Shown here piece after piece: positions 44,324-54,448 of a DNA stretch of 64,000 bases (its first letter is position 1; each line of letters opens with the position of its first letter). Origin of the DNA: Psychroserpens damuponensis (GTDB lineage Bacteria; Bacteroidota; Bacteroidia; Flavobacteriales; Flavobacteriaceae); contig NZ_JXJO01000024.1 of the NCBI RefSeq assembly GCF_000826655.1, forward strand, positions 329,391-393,390. Reading direction: 5' to 3'. The notes below the pieces were generated by a model. The model was not told the origin of the DNA, did no database searches, and worked only from the letters and a program-made list of their open reading frames with translations. The translations under genes were made by a program, and so were the position numbers.

Positions 44324-44341
44324 TTAACGGTATACCGTTAA
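44324..44341. repeat. 18-bp perfect palindrome TTAACGGTATACCGTTAA
   Basis: Begins 1-2 bp after the stop of the sigma-54 activator gene and shares the core CGGTATACCG with the 30-bp palindrome 16 bp away. Not itself followed by a T run, so it may be a protein site or a second hairpin. Confidence 0.85.
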
Positions 44342-44342
44342 C

Positions 44343-47300
44343 TTAACTAGGCTTTTTCAAACCTAGTTTATGCATTCTATCACGTAATGTACTTGGTTTT
44401 AACTTTAATAATGTAGAAGCGCTATTTTCGCCACTAATTTTCCAATTGCATTGTTCTAACACTTGAAAAATATGGTTACGTTGAATTGTATCTAACGATA
44501 AGTCTTTGTTATTAATTGATTTTGTTTTTTGTTTAGACGATTCAAATCCTGGTATAAGCAAAGTTTCGTCAGTTGATAAAATAGCGGCTCTTTCAATTAA
44601 ATTTTCTAGTTCCCTAATATTACCAGGCCAATCGTAACTTTTAAGTTTATGCATTGCATCATCTGCTATATACTGAATATTTTTACCATAAGCTTTATTA
44701 AATTTATGCACAAAATGTTCTACCAATATGGGAATATCATCTTTTCGCTTATTTAAAGGAGGCACCATTACCGGAAACACATTTAGTCTAAAATATAAAT
44801 CTTCTCTAAATTCCTTCTTTTCTATTGCTTCCTTTAAGTTACGGTTAGTGGCCGCAATTACTCGTACATTTAAATGTTTTGAACTTGTGCCACCAACAAC
44901 CTCTATTTCACCTTCTTGTAAAAATCTCAATATTTTCGGCTGCATATCTATTGGTAACTCACCAATTTCATCTAAAAACAATGTTCCATTATGTGCCAAT
45001 TCAAATTTTCCAATTTTATCGCTAAATGCGCCTGTAAAAGATCCTTTTTTATGTCCAAACAATTCACTTTCTAAAAGCTCTCTCGGTATGGCAGAGCAAT
45101 TAACCTTAATTAACGGCTTTTGATTACGATTGCTTATATTATGAATTGCTCTAGCAAGCAATTCTTTACCTGTTCCAGATTCACCTAGCAATAATACTGT
45201 GGCATCAGTTGGTGCTACTTTTTCAATTTCGGTTAAAACATTACTAAATTCCAAACTACCATACACCATTTCTTCATAATTAAATACCAGATCCAATTCA
45301 TCTCGTAAATAAATATTTTCTTGTTCTAATTGGCTTTTTAATTCGATGATTTCAGTTAATGAATTATTAAGTTCTTGATTTTTTATTACTAATTCATCTT
45401 CTGCCAATTTACGCTCTGTACTCTCTACCATTAATGAAACTATACTAGCCATAGAAGTAGCAAATTCTTGCTCATCATGGGTCCAAACTCTTGATGTTAC
45501 TACCTGTTCAAAACTCAAAATACCATAGTAACCGCTTGTACTATTTATAAATACATCCATTAATGATCTCACTTTAAAAGGCATTAGATAATCATTAAAA
45601 GAGTCTCTTGTAATTTCATCGTTATGAGCATCATTGACAATTAACGTCTCATTTAATTGCAATGCTTTAAAATATTTAGGGTGATCACATGCTTTTAATT
45701 TTTTTGCAATGGAATGCGTTTCACTTTCCAATTCATACAGTTTTTGACAAAAAAGCACTGTATGGTCATGATTAAACTTCCACACACTAACTCTACCAAT
45801 ATTTAAGGTTTGAGCTGCTAATTCGGTTATTTTATCCAACGATCTATTAAAATCCTGGCCAACAAGATTCGCTAATTCTAAAATAACTTTTTTCTTTTGT
45901 TGAGATTTAGCTGCAATATCTTCTAATATTTTTTTTGCTTTTTCTTCTTCGGAAATATCTTTTACCGTAGCAAAAATGGCTATAACATGGCCATTATCAT
46001 CTTTTATATTCCCAGTTAAAAATGAGGCAATAAATTGTGTGCCATTTTTTCTAGAGAATTCAAATTGAAATGAAGGCGCTTCTCCATTCGCTACTCTTTT
46101 AACAATGTCCTGTATTCTAATTAAATCTTCAGGTTTAACAAATGGATATGGCAAATCTAAACCTATTAGCTCTTGCTCTGAATACCCTAGAATTTTACAA
46201 AGTGATTCGTTCACTTTTATAATTTCACCTGTTATATCCAACATTAAAAGCCCTTCTTGCATCGACATAACGAGCTTATCATTAAACTCTTTTGCTAATA
46301 TTAAATCTATTTCAGCTTTTTTACGCTGCGTGATATCTTGTACTGTAGCAAAATTTGCTCTTTTATTACCATTTTCGTCAAATACACTCGAAATATATAC
46401 CTGTACATGAAAACGATCACCATTTTTACGCATGTATATATTTTCGTAATCTCGCTTATTTTTATTTTGAATAAGTAACTTATAACGTTCATCATTGGCA
46501 TCACGTAATTCGGGAGGCGAAAAAGGGTACGGTCGCTTTACTCCTATTAGTTCGTTTTCTTTAAAACCTGTCATTTTACAAAATGACGGATTTACACTAA
46601 TTATCGTAGAATCAAGACTTATGGCATACAACCCTTCATGCATTGATTTTAGGAGATTCGAAGAAAACTCATTAGCCATTTTTAAATCTAACTCTGCTTT
46701 TTTACGCTCTGTAATATCTCGAGCAATGGCAACTATCCTCCCATCTTCTCTTAATTTTGAAGATATTTCAACATCTCTAAGCGATTTATCTTTTCTTTTA
46801 AACTTACGATTAGAAATTATCGCCTGGCCATTACGTAACTTTTCAAGATTGTCTTGGTTAACAATGATATCACCAATATTAATATCTTGTATTTTTAATT
46901 TTACAAATTCTTTTTCTGTATAACCTAAATTTTTATATGCTGCTCTATTAAAATTATACATAGTACCATCTAAAGTATAAGTTACTATTGAATCACTAGC
47001 CTGATCAATTAATGCTTTATACGATTCATCTTTCTTTTTGATTTCCTCAATAATAATAGAACGTTCTATTGCAATTTTAGCCAAGTTTACAGCAAAATTC
47101 AACTCTTCAATTTCACTTTTGGAAGGCGTGTTTATGGATTTACTATATAACGCAAAAGTACCTAAAACCCTTTTGTTTTTTGACAATATAGGAATAGACC
47201 AGCAAGACTTTAATCCGTATTTTAAAGTACTATTCCTATATTTTACCCATAACTTATTGGTACTTATATCTGATACAATTACGGTTTTTTTTGTGAATGC

Positions 47301-48056
47301 TGCTGTAGGGCAAGATCCTTGATTGTTAGCTATTTCCAGGATTTCACACTCCAAGTTATAGTCTTTAGGTAATGAAGGTGCAGATTTTAAATTAAGATAT
47401 TTACCATCATGACTTACTAAACTAATAGCGCCAAAATAATCTGGATGAATATACTCATAGTTTAAAAGGAGTTGATCAAAAATTTCATTTAAAGGTGTAT
47501 TGACCGAGAACATCGCAAGCACCTCATTTTTATCAACTAATAATTTTTCAGCTTTTTTACGTTCAATAACTTCTTTCTCAAGATCTAAATTTTTTTGCTC
47601 TAGCTTACTTATTAGACGCGCACTATAAAGATTTAAAACCTCTTCTTTGGATACATTTGAAATGTTGGTAATTTTTTCTTTAGATTTTTCAGTAGATAAA
47701 ATACGATCAACTATTAAAAGTATATCACTTGGATCTGTAGGCTTTCTTAAAAATTTAGCTGCACCCAATTTTATTGCAAAGTCTTCGTCTGGTTTTTCAA
47801 TATATGTTGAAGTATAAAATACAAAAGGAATATCCTTATATGATGCGTCCTTTTTACATTCTTGACAAAACATATATCCATCCATAACTGGCATTAAAAT
47901 ATCTGAAATAATCAGGTCTATCTTATTCTTATTTAATTTTTCAAGACCTTCTTTGCCATGTTCTGCTTCAATAACTACATATCCAGCACCTTCAAGGATA
48001 ACTCTTAGTAAATAAAGGTTTTCAAAAATGTCATCAACTATTAATACGGTTTTCAT
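44343..48056 (-). CDS. Receiver/GAF/PAS sigma-54-dependent activator
   Basis: A 1237-residue enhancer-binding protein. Order: receiver (1-120, phospho-Asp in LIISDILMPVMDGY), GAF (about 180-340), PAS at about 350, 470 and 595, second GAF (about 725-880), coiled coil, AAA+ (about 935-1165) and a Fis-type helix-turn-helix. The AAA+ part has Walker A LGESGTGKELLARAI, a sigma-contact loop reading GSFTGA instead of GAFTGA, and Walker B GTLFLDEIG. It activates sigma-54 promoters, but its targets are unknown. It lies 8 bp after a receiver gene. Confidence 0.92.
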   Translation of the reverse strand: MKTVLIVDDIFENLYLLRVILEGAGYVVIEAEHGKEGLEKLNKNKIDLIISDILMPVMDGYMFCQECKKDASYKDIPFVFYTSTYIEKPDEDFAIKLGAAKFLRKPTDPSDILLIVDRILSTEKSKEKITNISNVSKEEVLNLYSARLISKLEQKNLDLEKEVIERKKAEKLLVDKNEVLAMFSVNTPLNEIFDQLLLNYEYIHPDYFGAISLVSHDGKYLNLKSAPSLPKDYNLECEILEIANNQGSCPTAAFTKKTVIVSDISTNKLWVKYRNSTLKYGLKSCWSIPILSKNKRVLGTFALYSKSINTPSKSEIEELNFAVNLAKIAIERSIIIEEIKKKDESYKALIDQASDSIVTYTLDGTMYNFNRAAYKNLGYTEKEFVKLKIQDINIGDIIVNQDNLEKLRNGQAIISNRKFKRKDKSLRDVEISSKLREDGRIVAIARDITERKKAELDLKMANEFSSNLLKSMHEGLYAISLDSTIISVNPSFCKMTGFKENELIGVKRPYPFSPPELRDANDERYKLLIQNKNKRDYENIYMRKNGDRFHVQVYISSVFDENGNKRANFATVQDITQRKKAEIDLILAKEFNDKLVMSMQEGLLMLDITGEIIKVNESLCKILGYSEQELIGLDLPYPFVKPEDLIRIQDIVKRVANGEAPSFQFEFSRKNGTQFIASFLTGNIKDDNGHVIAIFATVKDISEEEKAKKILEDIAAKSQQKKKVILELANLVGQDFNRSLDKITELAAQTLNIGRVSVWKFNHDHTVLFCQKLYELESETHSIAKKLKACDHPKYFKALQLNETLIVNDAHNDEITRDSFNDYLMPFKVRSLMDVFINSTSGYYGILSFEQVVTSRVWTHDEQEFATSMASIVSLMVESTERKLAEDELVIKNQELNNSLTEIIELKSQLEQENIYLRDELDLVFNYEEMVYGSLEFSNVLTEIEKVAPTDATVLLLGESGTGKELLARAIHNISNRNQKPLIKVNCSAIPRELLESELFGHKKGSFTGAFSDKIGKFELAHNGTLFLDEIGELPIDMQPKILRFLQEGEIEVVGGTSSKHLNVRVIAATNRNLKEAIEKKEFREDLYFRLNVFPVMVPPLNKRKDDIPILVEHFVHKFNKAYGKNIQYIADDAMHKLKSYDWPGNIRELENLIERAAILSTDETLLIPGFESSKQKTKSINNKDLSLDTIQRNHIFQVLEQCNWKISGENSASTLLKLKPSTLRDRMHKLGLKKPS

Positions 48057-48064
48057 ATTTTCAA

Positions 48065-48433
48065 TTATCCATTATAAATATCTTCCATTTGTTTTATAAA
48101 GGTATCTGGATTTATAGGTTTTTCAATATATCCATTAGCTCCAGACTCAATGGCTTTTTGTTTGTCTCCTCCCATTGCATATGAAGTTACTGCAATTATG
48201 ATGGTACTTTTTGGTAATCTATTATTTCTCAACTTACTACAAGTTTCGTAGCCATCCATGTCTGGTAATTGAATATCTATCAAAATAATTTCAGGATGAT
48301 TATCATGTGCTAACTTTAACCCGTCTTTTCCATTGTAAGCCGAGAGCACACTAAAATCACTACTAGCAAGTAGAAAAGATAACATATACATATTTTGCTT
48401 GTTATCTTCGATTATTAAAATAGTAGGCTTCAT
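48065..48433 (-). CDS. Single-domain response regulator
   Basis: A 122-residue receiver of the CheY/DivK type. Motifs: ILIIEDNKQNMYML, phospho-Asp in IILIDIQLPDMDGYE, AVTSYAMGGD and Lys in GYIEKPINP. It lies between the giant PAS kinase (86 bp) and the sigma-54 activator (8 bp) and is the likely phosphate carrier between them. Confidence 0.92.
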   Translation of the reverse strand: MKPTILIIEDNKQNMYMLSFLLASSDFSVLSAYNGKDGLKLAHDNHPEIILIDIQLPDMDGYETCSKLRNNRLPKSTIIIAVTSYAMGGDKQKAIESGANGYIEKPINPDTFIKQMEDIYNG

Positions 48434-48519
48434 GCTTCTGATTATATTCGTTTTAATATCAACATGTGGATTTCTAAATATATTAAAAACTAAATATAGA
48501 ATATATGTTTTTTATAAAT

Positions 48520-51500
48520 TTATTCTTTTTTCATGTAATCTAATGGTAATTTAAAACTAAAATTACTCCCCTTCCCGATCTCACTTTTTACGCTTATTGT
48601 ACCTCCTAATTTTTCTACTAAACTTTTACAAATTGCCAATCCAAGACCTGTACCTTCATGTTTTCTACTCAATCCATCTTCAAGTTGTATAAAAGGCATG
48701 AATAGCTTAGCAACATCGGCTTTTTTTATACCAATCCCTTGGTCTATTACTTGCGTAGTGAGTACATCATTTTTAATATTAACTTTGACTAATATTGTCC
48801 CTTTATCTGAAAACTTAATCGCATTTGACAGCAAATTCAATAAAATTTGTTCTATGCGCCTTTCATCACTTATGATGATGACATCCAAATCAGAAATTTC
48901 TGTGCTTATTTTAAGTCCTTTTCTTGAAGCTTGAGGTAAGATAAATTCAATGGTTTTTTCTAATAAGGATAAAAAATTAAATGCATAAAAGGAGACTTTT
49001 AATTTACCTGCTTCAATTTTAGATATATCTAGTACATCGTTAATTAAGCCTAATAAATGTTCGCCACTGTTTTTAACCATAGTTAGTTGCTTTCTTTGCT
49101 CTTCATTTAATGGTCCTGCTAATTCTTTTAATAATATACCTGTAAACCCAATTATAGAATTCATTGGTGTTCTTAACTCATGCGACATGGTTGCTAAAAA
49201 GGCAGACTTCATTAAATCGGCAGATTGTGCCTTAACCTTCTCCTTTTCTAATTCAGAAGTTCTCATATCAATCAGTTCTTCTAGGTTGTTTCTATGGTTT
49301 TCTAATTCTGCTTCAACATTTTTCTTTTCGGTTATATCTATCACAGATATCAAAACATGACCTTCATGATTTAATTGAAGTGCTTGTAAGGAAATTGATA
49401 AAAACAATTCTTTACCTGTTTGCATTTGATAATTTAATTCAATGTTTGAGACATAACCTTTTTCACTAAATTGACCCCAAAGTTTATCTTCATTATCTAA
49501 GTTTTTCTGATTATCAAAATTAAATAAACCTATTTCTTGAGCCGTGTTCCCTAACATATCTTCTCTTGTAAATCCTACAATATTTGCTAAGGTTTCATTT
49601 ACTTCAACTATCCTTTTTTCTTTATCAAGAATTGCTTTCCCAATCACTTTAGAATTAAAAGCTTTTGAAAATTTTTCCTCATTTTCTTTTAGCGCAATTT
49701 CTGCTTTTGTTTTATCTGTAATATCAACTACCGCAAAAAGTGCATGAGTTTCGCCTGCAATTTCAATTTCTTCTAGTGAGGTTAAAAGACTTATTTCTTT
49801 TCCGCTTATTAGTTTTCTCGTTATCGTTTCATTATTTAGAAAACCTTCTGCATGAATCTTTTCGGTTATCCATTTTTTTTGCTCAAAATAAGCATCATCT
49901 AAGATATCTACTTTGGCCTCTTCAAAAGTTTTACCTATTAAATTCGCGCGATTAGTCTCTAATATTCTAGCTAATGTTTCATTTGCATCAATTCTAACCT
50001 CATCTTTATTAACGATAGAATACCCTATTAGATTAGACTGAAAAACTTTAGAAAATTTCTCTTCACTATCCTTAATAAGTTTATCGGCTTCCACACGTTC
50101 AGTAACATCCATAATCAACGATAATACAGTTTCCACTTCTCCATCTGAAGTTAACAGTAAAGAGTTATACCATTGACAGTAAATCACTTCTCCTGTTTTT
50201 GTATTATTTCGATTAATGATTTTATTACTTTTCACTTTACCGCTTCTTAGCTCTTTAGAAATCTCGTTTGTAGAATCAATATCTTCTTCGTAAACCAAAT
50301 TTAGGTCGACTAATTGCTTTCCTATAGCCTCAATCTCGTTCCAACCAAATATCTTTTCTGCTTGCGCAGACCAACTGGTAATAAAAAAATCTTTATCCCA
50401 TTCTACAACCGCCAGTGGAGAATTATTTAAATGAGTAGTAAGGCGTTGGTGTGCCATCCTTATTTCTTCTTCCGCTTTTCTACGAGCTGTAATATCTCTT
50501 ATAACTCCAATTAAAAATTTTTTACCATTACTATCTATAAATCGTGTTTTTTTTGTTGAAATGGTACGCTTTTTCTTACTACCAAAACTTAATGTCTCTA
50601 TATTAACGTTTTCAACACCAGTTGATAGCACCTCTTTATCAATATTTAAAAAACGCTCTCTTTCATTGATAGGCACATTACCTGCTAAAGTATTCCCAAT
50701 AATTGAATCTCTAGTTAAGTTAAATAGCGCACAAAGGGCATCATTTACAAGTATCATCCTGCTGTTTTCATCCTTTACAAAAACTGGATCGCCAATATTA
50801 TTGATGATATTATTTAAATAGTTTTCACTTTGCTTAATTCTTTCTACAGAGTTTCTTTGTTCTGTAATATCTATACATGTCCCTACATAGCCCTCTAATT
50901 CATTTTTAGTATTAAATAGCCCTATAACTTTAACAGAAACCCAAGTTATTTTACCCTTTTTATCTACAAATCTAAATTCAGTAATAAAATCTTTTTCATT
51001 ATTTACAACCTCCAACCATTCTTTTAACACAAATTCTTTGTCTTGAGGATGTACAGCTTTTGTCCAATTAAGCCCTAAAGATTCTTCAAAAGATAAACCT
51101 GTATATTTCATAAATTCTTCATTAACAAAACTACAACCGCCTCTTTTTGTAGTTTTTACAATGGCAACTGGCGCATTAGATGTTAGTTCTCTTAACAACT
51201 GTTCGTTTTTCATTAATTTTATGACAGCCTCTTTACGCTCTGTGATATCTAAAAGCGTCCCTATATATCCATTTATATTGTTGTTAGCATCGTACAAACC
51301 AACGGCTTTAGCCGAAAGCCAAGTTGTTTTCCCTTGTTTACTAAGAAATCTAAAGTCTGTATTATATTCCTTTCCTTCTAAAAGAGCTTGCTCCCAGATT
51401 TTGAGAACTCGTTCTTTATCTTCGGGATGCAGAGCATTAGACCACCCAAAACCTAATGCTTCTTCAAATGTGATTCCAGAATATTTAATCCATTCTTGAT

Positions 51501-53934
51501 TTACATAATTACAAACGCCATCTTTATCTGTTTGAAAAATCCCAACTGGTGCATGTGATGATAACCGTCTAAACAATTGTTCACTGTTTAGTAATTTTTC
51601 TTCGGATTCTTTTTGCTCTGTTACATCTACAATTGTACCTATATATCCATAAAACTTATTATTAGAATTATATAGCCTAGTCGTTTTAGCAGACACCCAT
51701 TTTATTTCTCCTTTTTTATTTCTTAATCTAAAATCTGAAAGTGATTCAAGTTCACTAGATACATTTATTTCCCACTCATCTAGTACTCTATCTCTATCTT
51801 CTGGATGAATCGCTTCAGACCAGCCATAACCCATAGAATCCGCATATGTTAACCCAGAGTATTTTATCCATTCTTCATTAACATAATTACAATAACCTTG
51901 ATCATTTGTTTGATAAATACCTACAGGTGCATTAGAAGACAATCTTCTAAATAATTGTTCGCTAGTTATAAGTTTTTCTTCAGCTACTTTGCGTTCGGTA
52001 ATATCTAAAAGCATGCCTATATAACCATATAACTCTTGGTTTGCGTCATACAAACCAACTGTTTTAGCAGAAACCCAAGTTACATGATTATCTTTATGAA
52101 GAATCCTACAATCTAATTTAAAATTAACTCCAGAAACAATTGATTTTTCCCAAGCATCTAGAACCCGATCTTTATCTTCTGGATGTAAAGTACTAACCCA
52201 ACCAAATCCTCTAGCCTCATCAAGGGTGAGTCCAGAATATTTCATCCACTCCTCATTAACATAATTACATCCACCGTCTATATCAGTTTGAAAAATTGCT
52301 ACAGGTGCATTGGCAGATAAGCGTTTAAACACCTCTTCGCTTTTCATTAATTTTTCTTCTGCTTTTTTTGCATCAGTAACATCAATAGCCATACCTATAT
52401 AACCATATAAATTATTTTGAGCATCATAGGTTCCTACCGTTTTTACAGTCACCCATATAACGTTATTATTGGTATGCAAAAACCTAAACTGAGTCTCGAG
52501 CTCTTTCTTTCCAGATATAACATATTTCTCCCATTCTAGCATAATCCTATCCTTATCATCAGGATGAATCGTTGCTGCCCAACCATAACCCATAGCCTCA
52601 TCAAAAGTAAGATCTGCGTAGGCAGACCAGCTCTCATTAACATAACTACAAGAGCCATTTTTATCAGTTTGAAATATTCCTGCAGGTGCTTTAGAAGTTA
52701 AGCGTTTAAACAATTGTTCACTTTCTATTAGTTTATCTTCTGTTGCTTTACGTTTACTAATATCTGAGGCAACTATACCTAGCGCTATTGGTTCATTTGA
52801 AATTTTATTTTTAATCAAAAAACCAGACATTTCAATAGGAATTAAAGCTCCTGTTTTGAGATTTTGAAATACTGCTTCTCCATTCCATTTGTTTTTGTTA
52901 AACATAGCAGGCATATGCTCACTCGCTACTTTAGACTGGTAGTCTTTAGGAAACACATGACCTATAGAATTTGGCAAGTCCTCATTTGGCTCTAATCCTA
53001 TTAATTTTCTACCATTAACATTCAAATATGTAGGTATCCCATCCAATGTTGCGAGCCCTACAAAATCGTCACTAGTTTCTATTAAAGACAGTAACTTTTG
53101 ATTGTTAGTTTCTGTTTCTTTTTTTTCTGTTATATCTGTAAAATATATGGTAATACCTTCTGGTGAAGGGTATATTCTATTTTCAAACCATTTACCTAAT
53201 GGTTCGTAATAATCTTCAAAATAGAGTGTTTCTTGAGTTTCAAACGCTTTATGATATGCCTTATAAAAAGACTGACCTACTCCTTCTGGAAACTCAGTCC
53301 AAATATGTTTTCCTACCAAACTTCTAGGCGTTCTTCCTATGAGCGCTGCTGCTTTTTTATTCACATATGTATAATACCAATCGGTGTCTAGAGATATAAA
53401 GCCATCAGAAATATTATTTAAAGTAGTTTTTAATTGTGAGCTCGCTTTATTTTTAGCAATAAGTTCTAGGTACTTCTTTCTATAATTTAATACAGAAAAA
53501 ATCTCTTTATTTTGAGCTAATTCAGGCGTTGAATTGTCAAAATTTGAATAATCTTGGATAAGCGCTAAATGCGCTATGACGTCATTTTTTGGATTCCTTA
53601 TACTTGCAAAAAAAATACTTACCGGAAAAAGCTCTCCATTTTTATGTTGATGCAAAGATTCAAACTCTCCATTTAAATTATTTCGTAACACCTTTTTAAA
53701 ACGCGCACCATATTCGTCATATTTATTGGATGGCCAAAACGGAAATGCAGATTGTAACCCAATTATATCTGCTCTTTGATAACCACACATTTTGCAGGTT
53801 GCCTCATTAACCATCAACAATTTACCGTCGGTATTAAAAATTAACACGCCTTCTTCAAAGGACTCCAAATAATCTTGAGAAAAACCATATATAGTATTTA
53901 ATTGTTCAATTAAAGTTAAATCTGTATGACTCAT
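48520..53934 (-). CDS. Giant multi-PAS histidine kinase
   Basis: An 1804-residue soluble kinase. About twelve PAS domains are seen, starting near residues 10, 165, 280, 405, 530, 656, 783, 908, 1031, 1161, 1288 and 1415. Copies 4 to 8 are strongly alike (EQLFRRLSSNAPVGIFQT-type opening, then NYVNEEWIKYSGLT and HPEDKDRV), with a period of about 126 residues. A coiled coil leads to HisKA (FLATMSHELRTPMNSIIGFT, near 1580) and an HATPase domain (GIGIKKADV-like and GTGLGLAICKSLVEKLGG). There is no membrane helix and no receiver; the receiver gene follows. Confidence 0.93.
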   Translation of the reverse strand: MSHTDLTLIEQLNTIYGFSQDYLESFEEGVLIFNTDGKLLMVNEATCKMCGYQRADIIGLQSAFPFWPSNKYDEYGARFKKVLRNNLNGEFESLHQHKNGELFPVSIFFASIRNPKNDVIAHLALIQDYSNFDNSTPELAQNKEIFSVLNYRKKYLELIAKNKASSQLKTTLNNISDGFISLDTDWYYTYVNKKAAALIGRTPRSLVGKHIWTEFPEGVGQSFYKAYHKAFETQETLYFEDYYEPLGKWFENRIYPSPEGITIYFTDITEKKETETNNQKLLSLIETSDDFVGLATLDGIPTYLNVNGRKLIGLEPNEDLPNSIGHVFPKDYQSKVASEHMPAMFNKNKWNGEAVFQNLKTGALIPIEMSGFLIKNKISNEPIALGIVASDISKRKATEDKLIESEQLFKRLTSKAPAGIFQTDKNGSCSYVNESWSAYADLTFDEAMGYGWAATIHPDDKDRIMLEWEKYVISGKKELETQFRFLHTNNNVIWVTVKTVGTYDAQNNLYGYIGMAIDVTDAKKAEEKLMKSEEVFKRLSANAPVAIFQTDIDGGCNYVNEEWMKYSGLTLDEARGFGWVSTLHPEDKDRVLDAWEKSIVSGVNFKLDCRILHKDNHVTWVSAKTVGLYDANQELYGYIGMLLDITERKVAEEKLITSEQLFRRLSSNAPVGIYQTNDQGYCNYVNEEWIKYSGLTYADSMGYGWSEAIHPEDRDRVLDEWEINVSSELESLSDFRLRNKKGEIKWVSAKTTRLYNSNNKFYGYIGTIVDVTEQKESEEKLLNSEQLFRRLSSHAPVGIFQTDKDGVCNYVNQEWIKYSGITFEEALGFGWSNALHPEDKERVLKIWEQALLEGKEYNTDFRFLSKQGKTTWLSAKAVGLYDANNNINGYIGTLLDITERKEAVIKLMKNEQLLRELTSNAPVAIVKTTKRGGCSFVNEEFMKYTGLSFEESLGLNWTKAVHPQDKEFVLKEWLEVVNNEKDFITEFRFVDKKGKITWVSVKVIGLFNTKNELEGYVGTCIDITEQRNSVERIKQSENYLNNIINNIGDPVFVKDENSRMILVNDALCALFNLTRDSIIGNTLAGNVPINERERFLNIDKEVLSTGVENVNIETLSFGSKKKRTISTKKTRFIDSNGKKFLIGVIRDITARRKAEEEIRMAHQRLTTHLNNSPLAVVEWDKDFFITSWSAQAEKIFGWNEIEAIGKQLVDLNLVYEEDIDSTNEISKELRSGKVKSNKIINRNNTKTGEVIYCQWYNSLLLTSDGEVETVLSLIMDVTERVEADKLIKDSEEKFSKVFQSNLIGYSIVNKDEVRIDANETLARILETNRANLIGKTFEEAKVDILDDAYFEQKKWITEKIHAEGFLNNETITRKLISGKEISLLTSLEEIEIAGETHALFAVVDITDKTKAEIALKENEEKFSKAFNSKVIGKAILDKEKRIVEVNETLANIVGFTREDMLGNTAQEIGLFNFDNQKNLDNEDKLWGQFSEKGYVSNIELNYQMQTGKELFLSISLQALQLNHEGHVLISVIDITEKKNVEAELENHRNNLEELIDMRTSELEKEKVKAQSADLMKSAFLATMSHELRTPMNSIIGFTGILLKELAGPLNEEQRKQLTMVKNSGEHLLGLINDVLDISKIEAGKLKVSFYAFNFLSLLEKTIEFILPQASRKGLKISTEISDLDVIIISDERRIEQILLNLLSNAIKFSDKGTILVKVNIKNDVLTTQVIDQGIGIKKADVAKLFMPFIQLEDGLSRKHEGTGLGLAICKSLVEKLGGTISVKSEIGKGSNFSFKLPLDYMKKE
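50830..52750 (-). repeat. Five tandem PAS-coding repeats, about 378 bp each
   Basis: Within the giant kinase gene, five consecutive segments repeat the same PAS-PAC module. DNA similarity is highest around the segments encoding NEQLFRRL and YVNEEWIKYSG. The copies have diverged enough to stay stable but mark recent tandem duplication. Boundaries are approximate. Confidence 0.8.
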
Positions 53935-54010
53935 AATTAAAAATAATGTTTATCTAATTCTATTTTAAATTGTGCCATCACCTAATAAATTAAGCATTTT
54001 AATATGGGAA

Positions 54011-54030
54011 CACTGCATATATATGCAGTG
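54011..54030. promoter_or_regulatory. 20-bp perfect palindrome CACTGCATATATATGCAGTG
   Basis: Lies about 77-96 bp upstream of the giant kinase start codon, on its promoter side. Not followed by T, so an operator is more likely than a terminator. The remainder of the 514-bp gap (53935-54448) has no gene. Confidence 0.6.
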
Positions 54031-54178
54031 ACATTAAGGCATCAATAAGCATCTTAGACTATAAAACCTGTAATACGTAGATTATGTGTACCTAACAGTT
54101 AAGCGCTATGATATTACAATCAATATCACTAAAGTCATCTTATAATCTTTTTAAAGATAAACTTAAACTTAAAATTTT

Positions 54179-54240
54179 CTTCGGAAATCTTATAATTTAT
54201 TCTTTTTTGGCTATTGCATGGAGCGTTAGAATTTCCGAAG
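54179..54240. repeat. Inverted pair of the TTTCCGAAG word
   Basis: CTTCGGAAAT (54179-54188) and ATTTCCGAAG (54231-54240) are exact complements, 42 bp apart, in noncoding DNA. The only place in the window where two copies of the abundant word lie this close. Confidence 0.85.
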
Positions 54241-54367
54241 TTAAAGAACAACGTTAATTGCAGCGCTTTTTCTAAGCTGCTAATAATTTTAAACAAACCT
54301 CTAAACATAGTATTTAATGAGTGTTATGAAAACAAGGATTTAAGTAGAGTACTTCATAAATCTATTT

Positions 54368-54400
54368 AAAAAAAAAAGGCTAATAGCATAACTATTAACC
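54368..54400 (-). terminator. Terminator of the stress operon
   Basis: On the minus strand GGTTAATAG pairs with CTATTAGCC (one mismatch, 5-nt loop), followed by ten T. It lies about 50 bp after the universal stress protein stop codon and closes the operon. Confidence 0.88.
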
Positions 54401-54448
54401 TATAAATAAGTAGATTTAAATATGGTTTTTAAAACCTAAACATAAATT

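Noticed and set aside
44728..45123. 131-residue plus-strand frame and the other plus-strand frames between 44.7 and 51.5 kb
   Set aside because: All are antisense to PAS and AAA+ genes whose domains are continuous.
46019..46050. A GTGCCA that might be part of another sigma-54 promoter
   Set aside because: The GCAA partner is 8 bp away instead of 5, and it lies inside the activator coding region. Other TGGCAC/GTGCCA strings that I checked also lack a correctly spaced TTGC.
50830..52750. Regular repeats that could suggest a CRISPR array
   Set aside because: The period is about 378 bp and the repeats are coding PAS domains, not short repeats with unique spacers.
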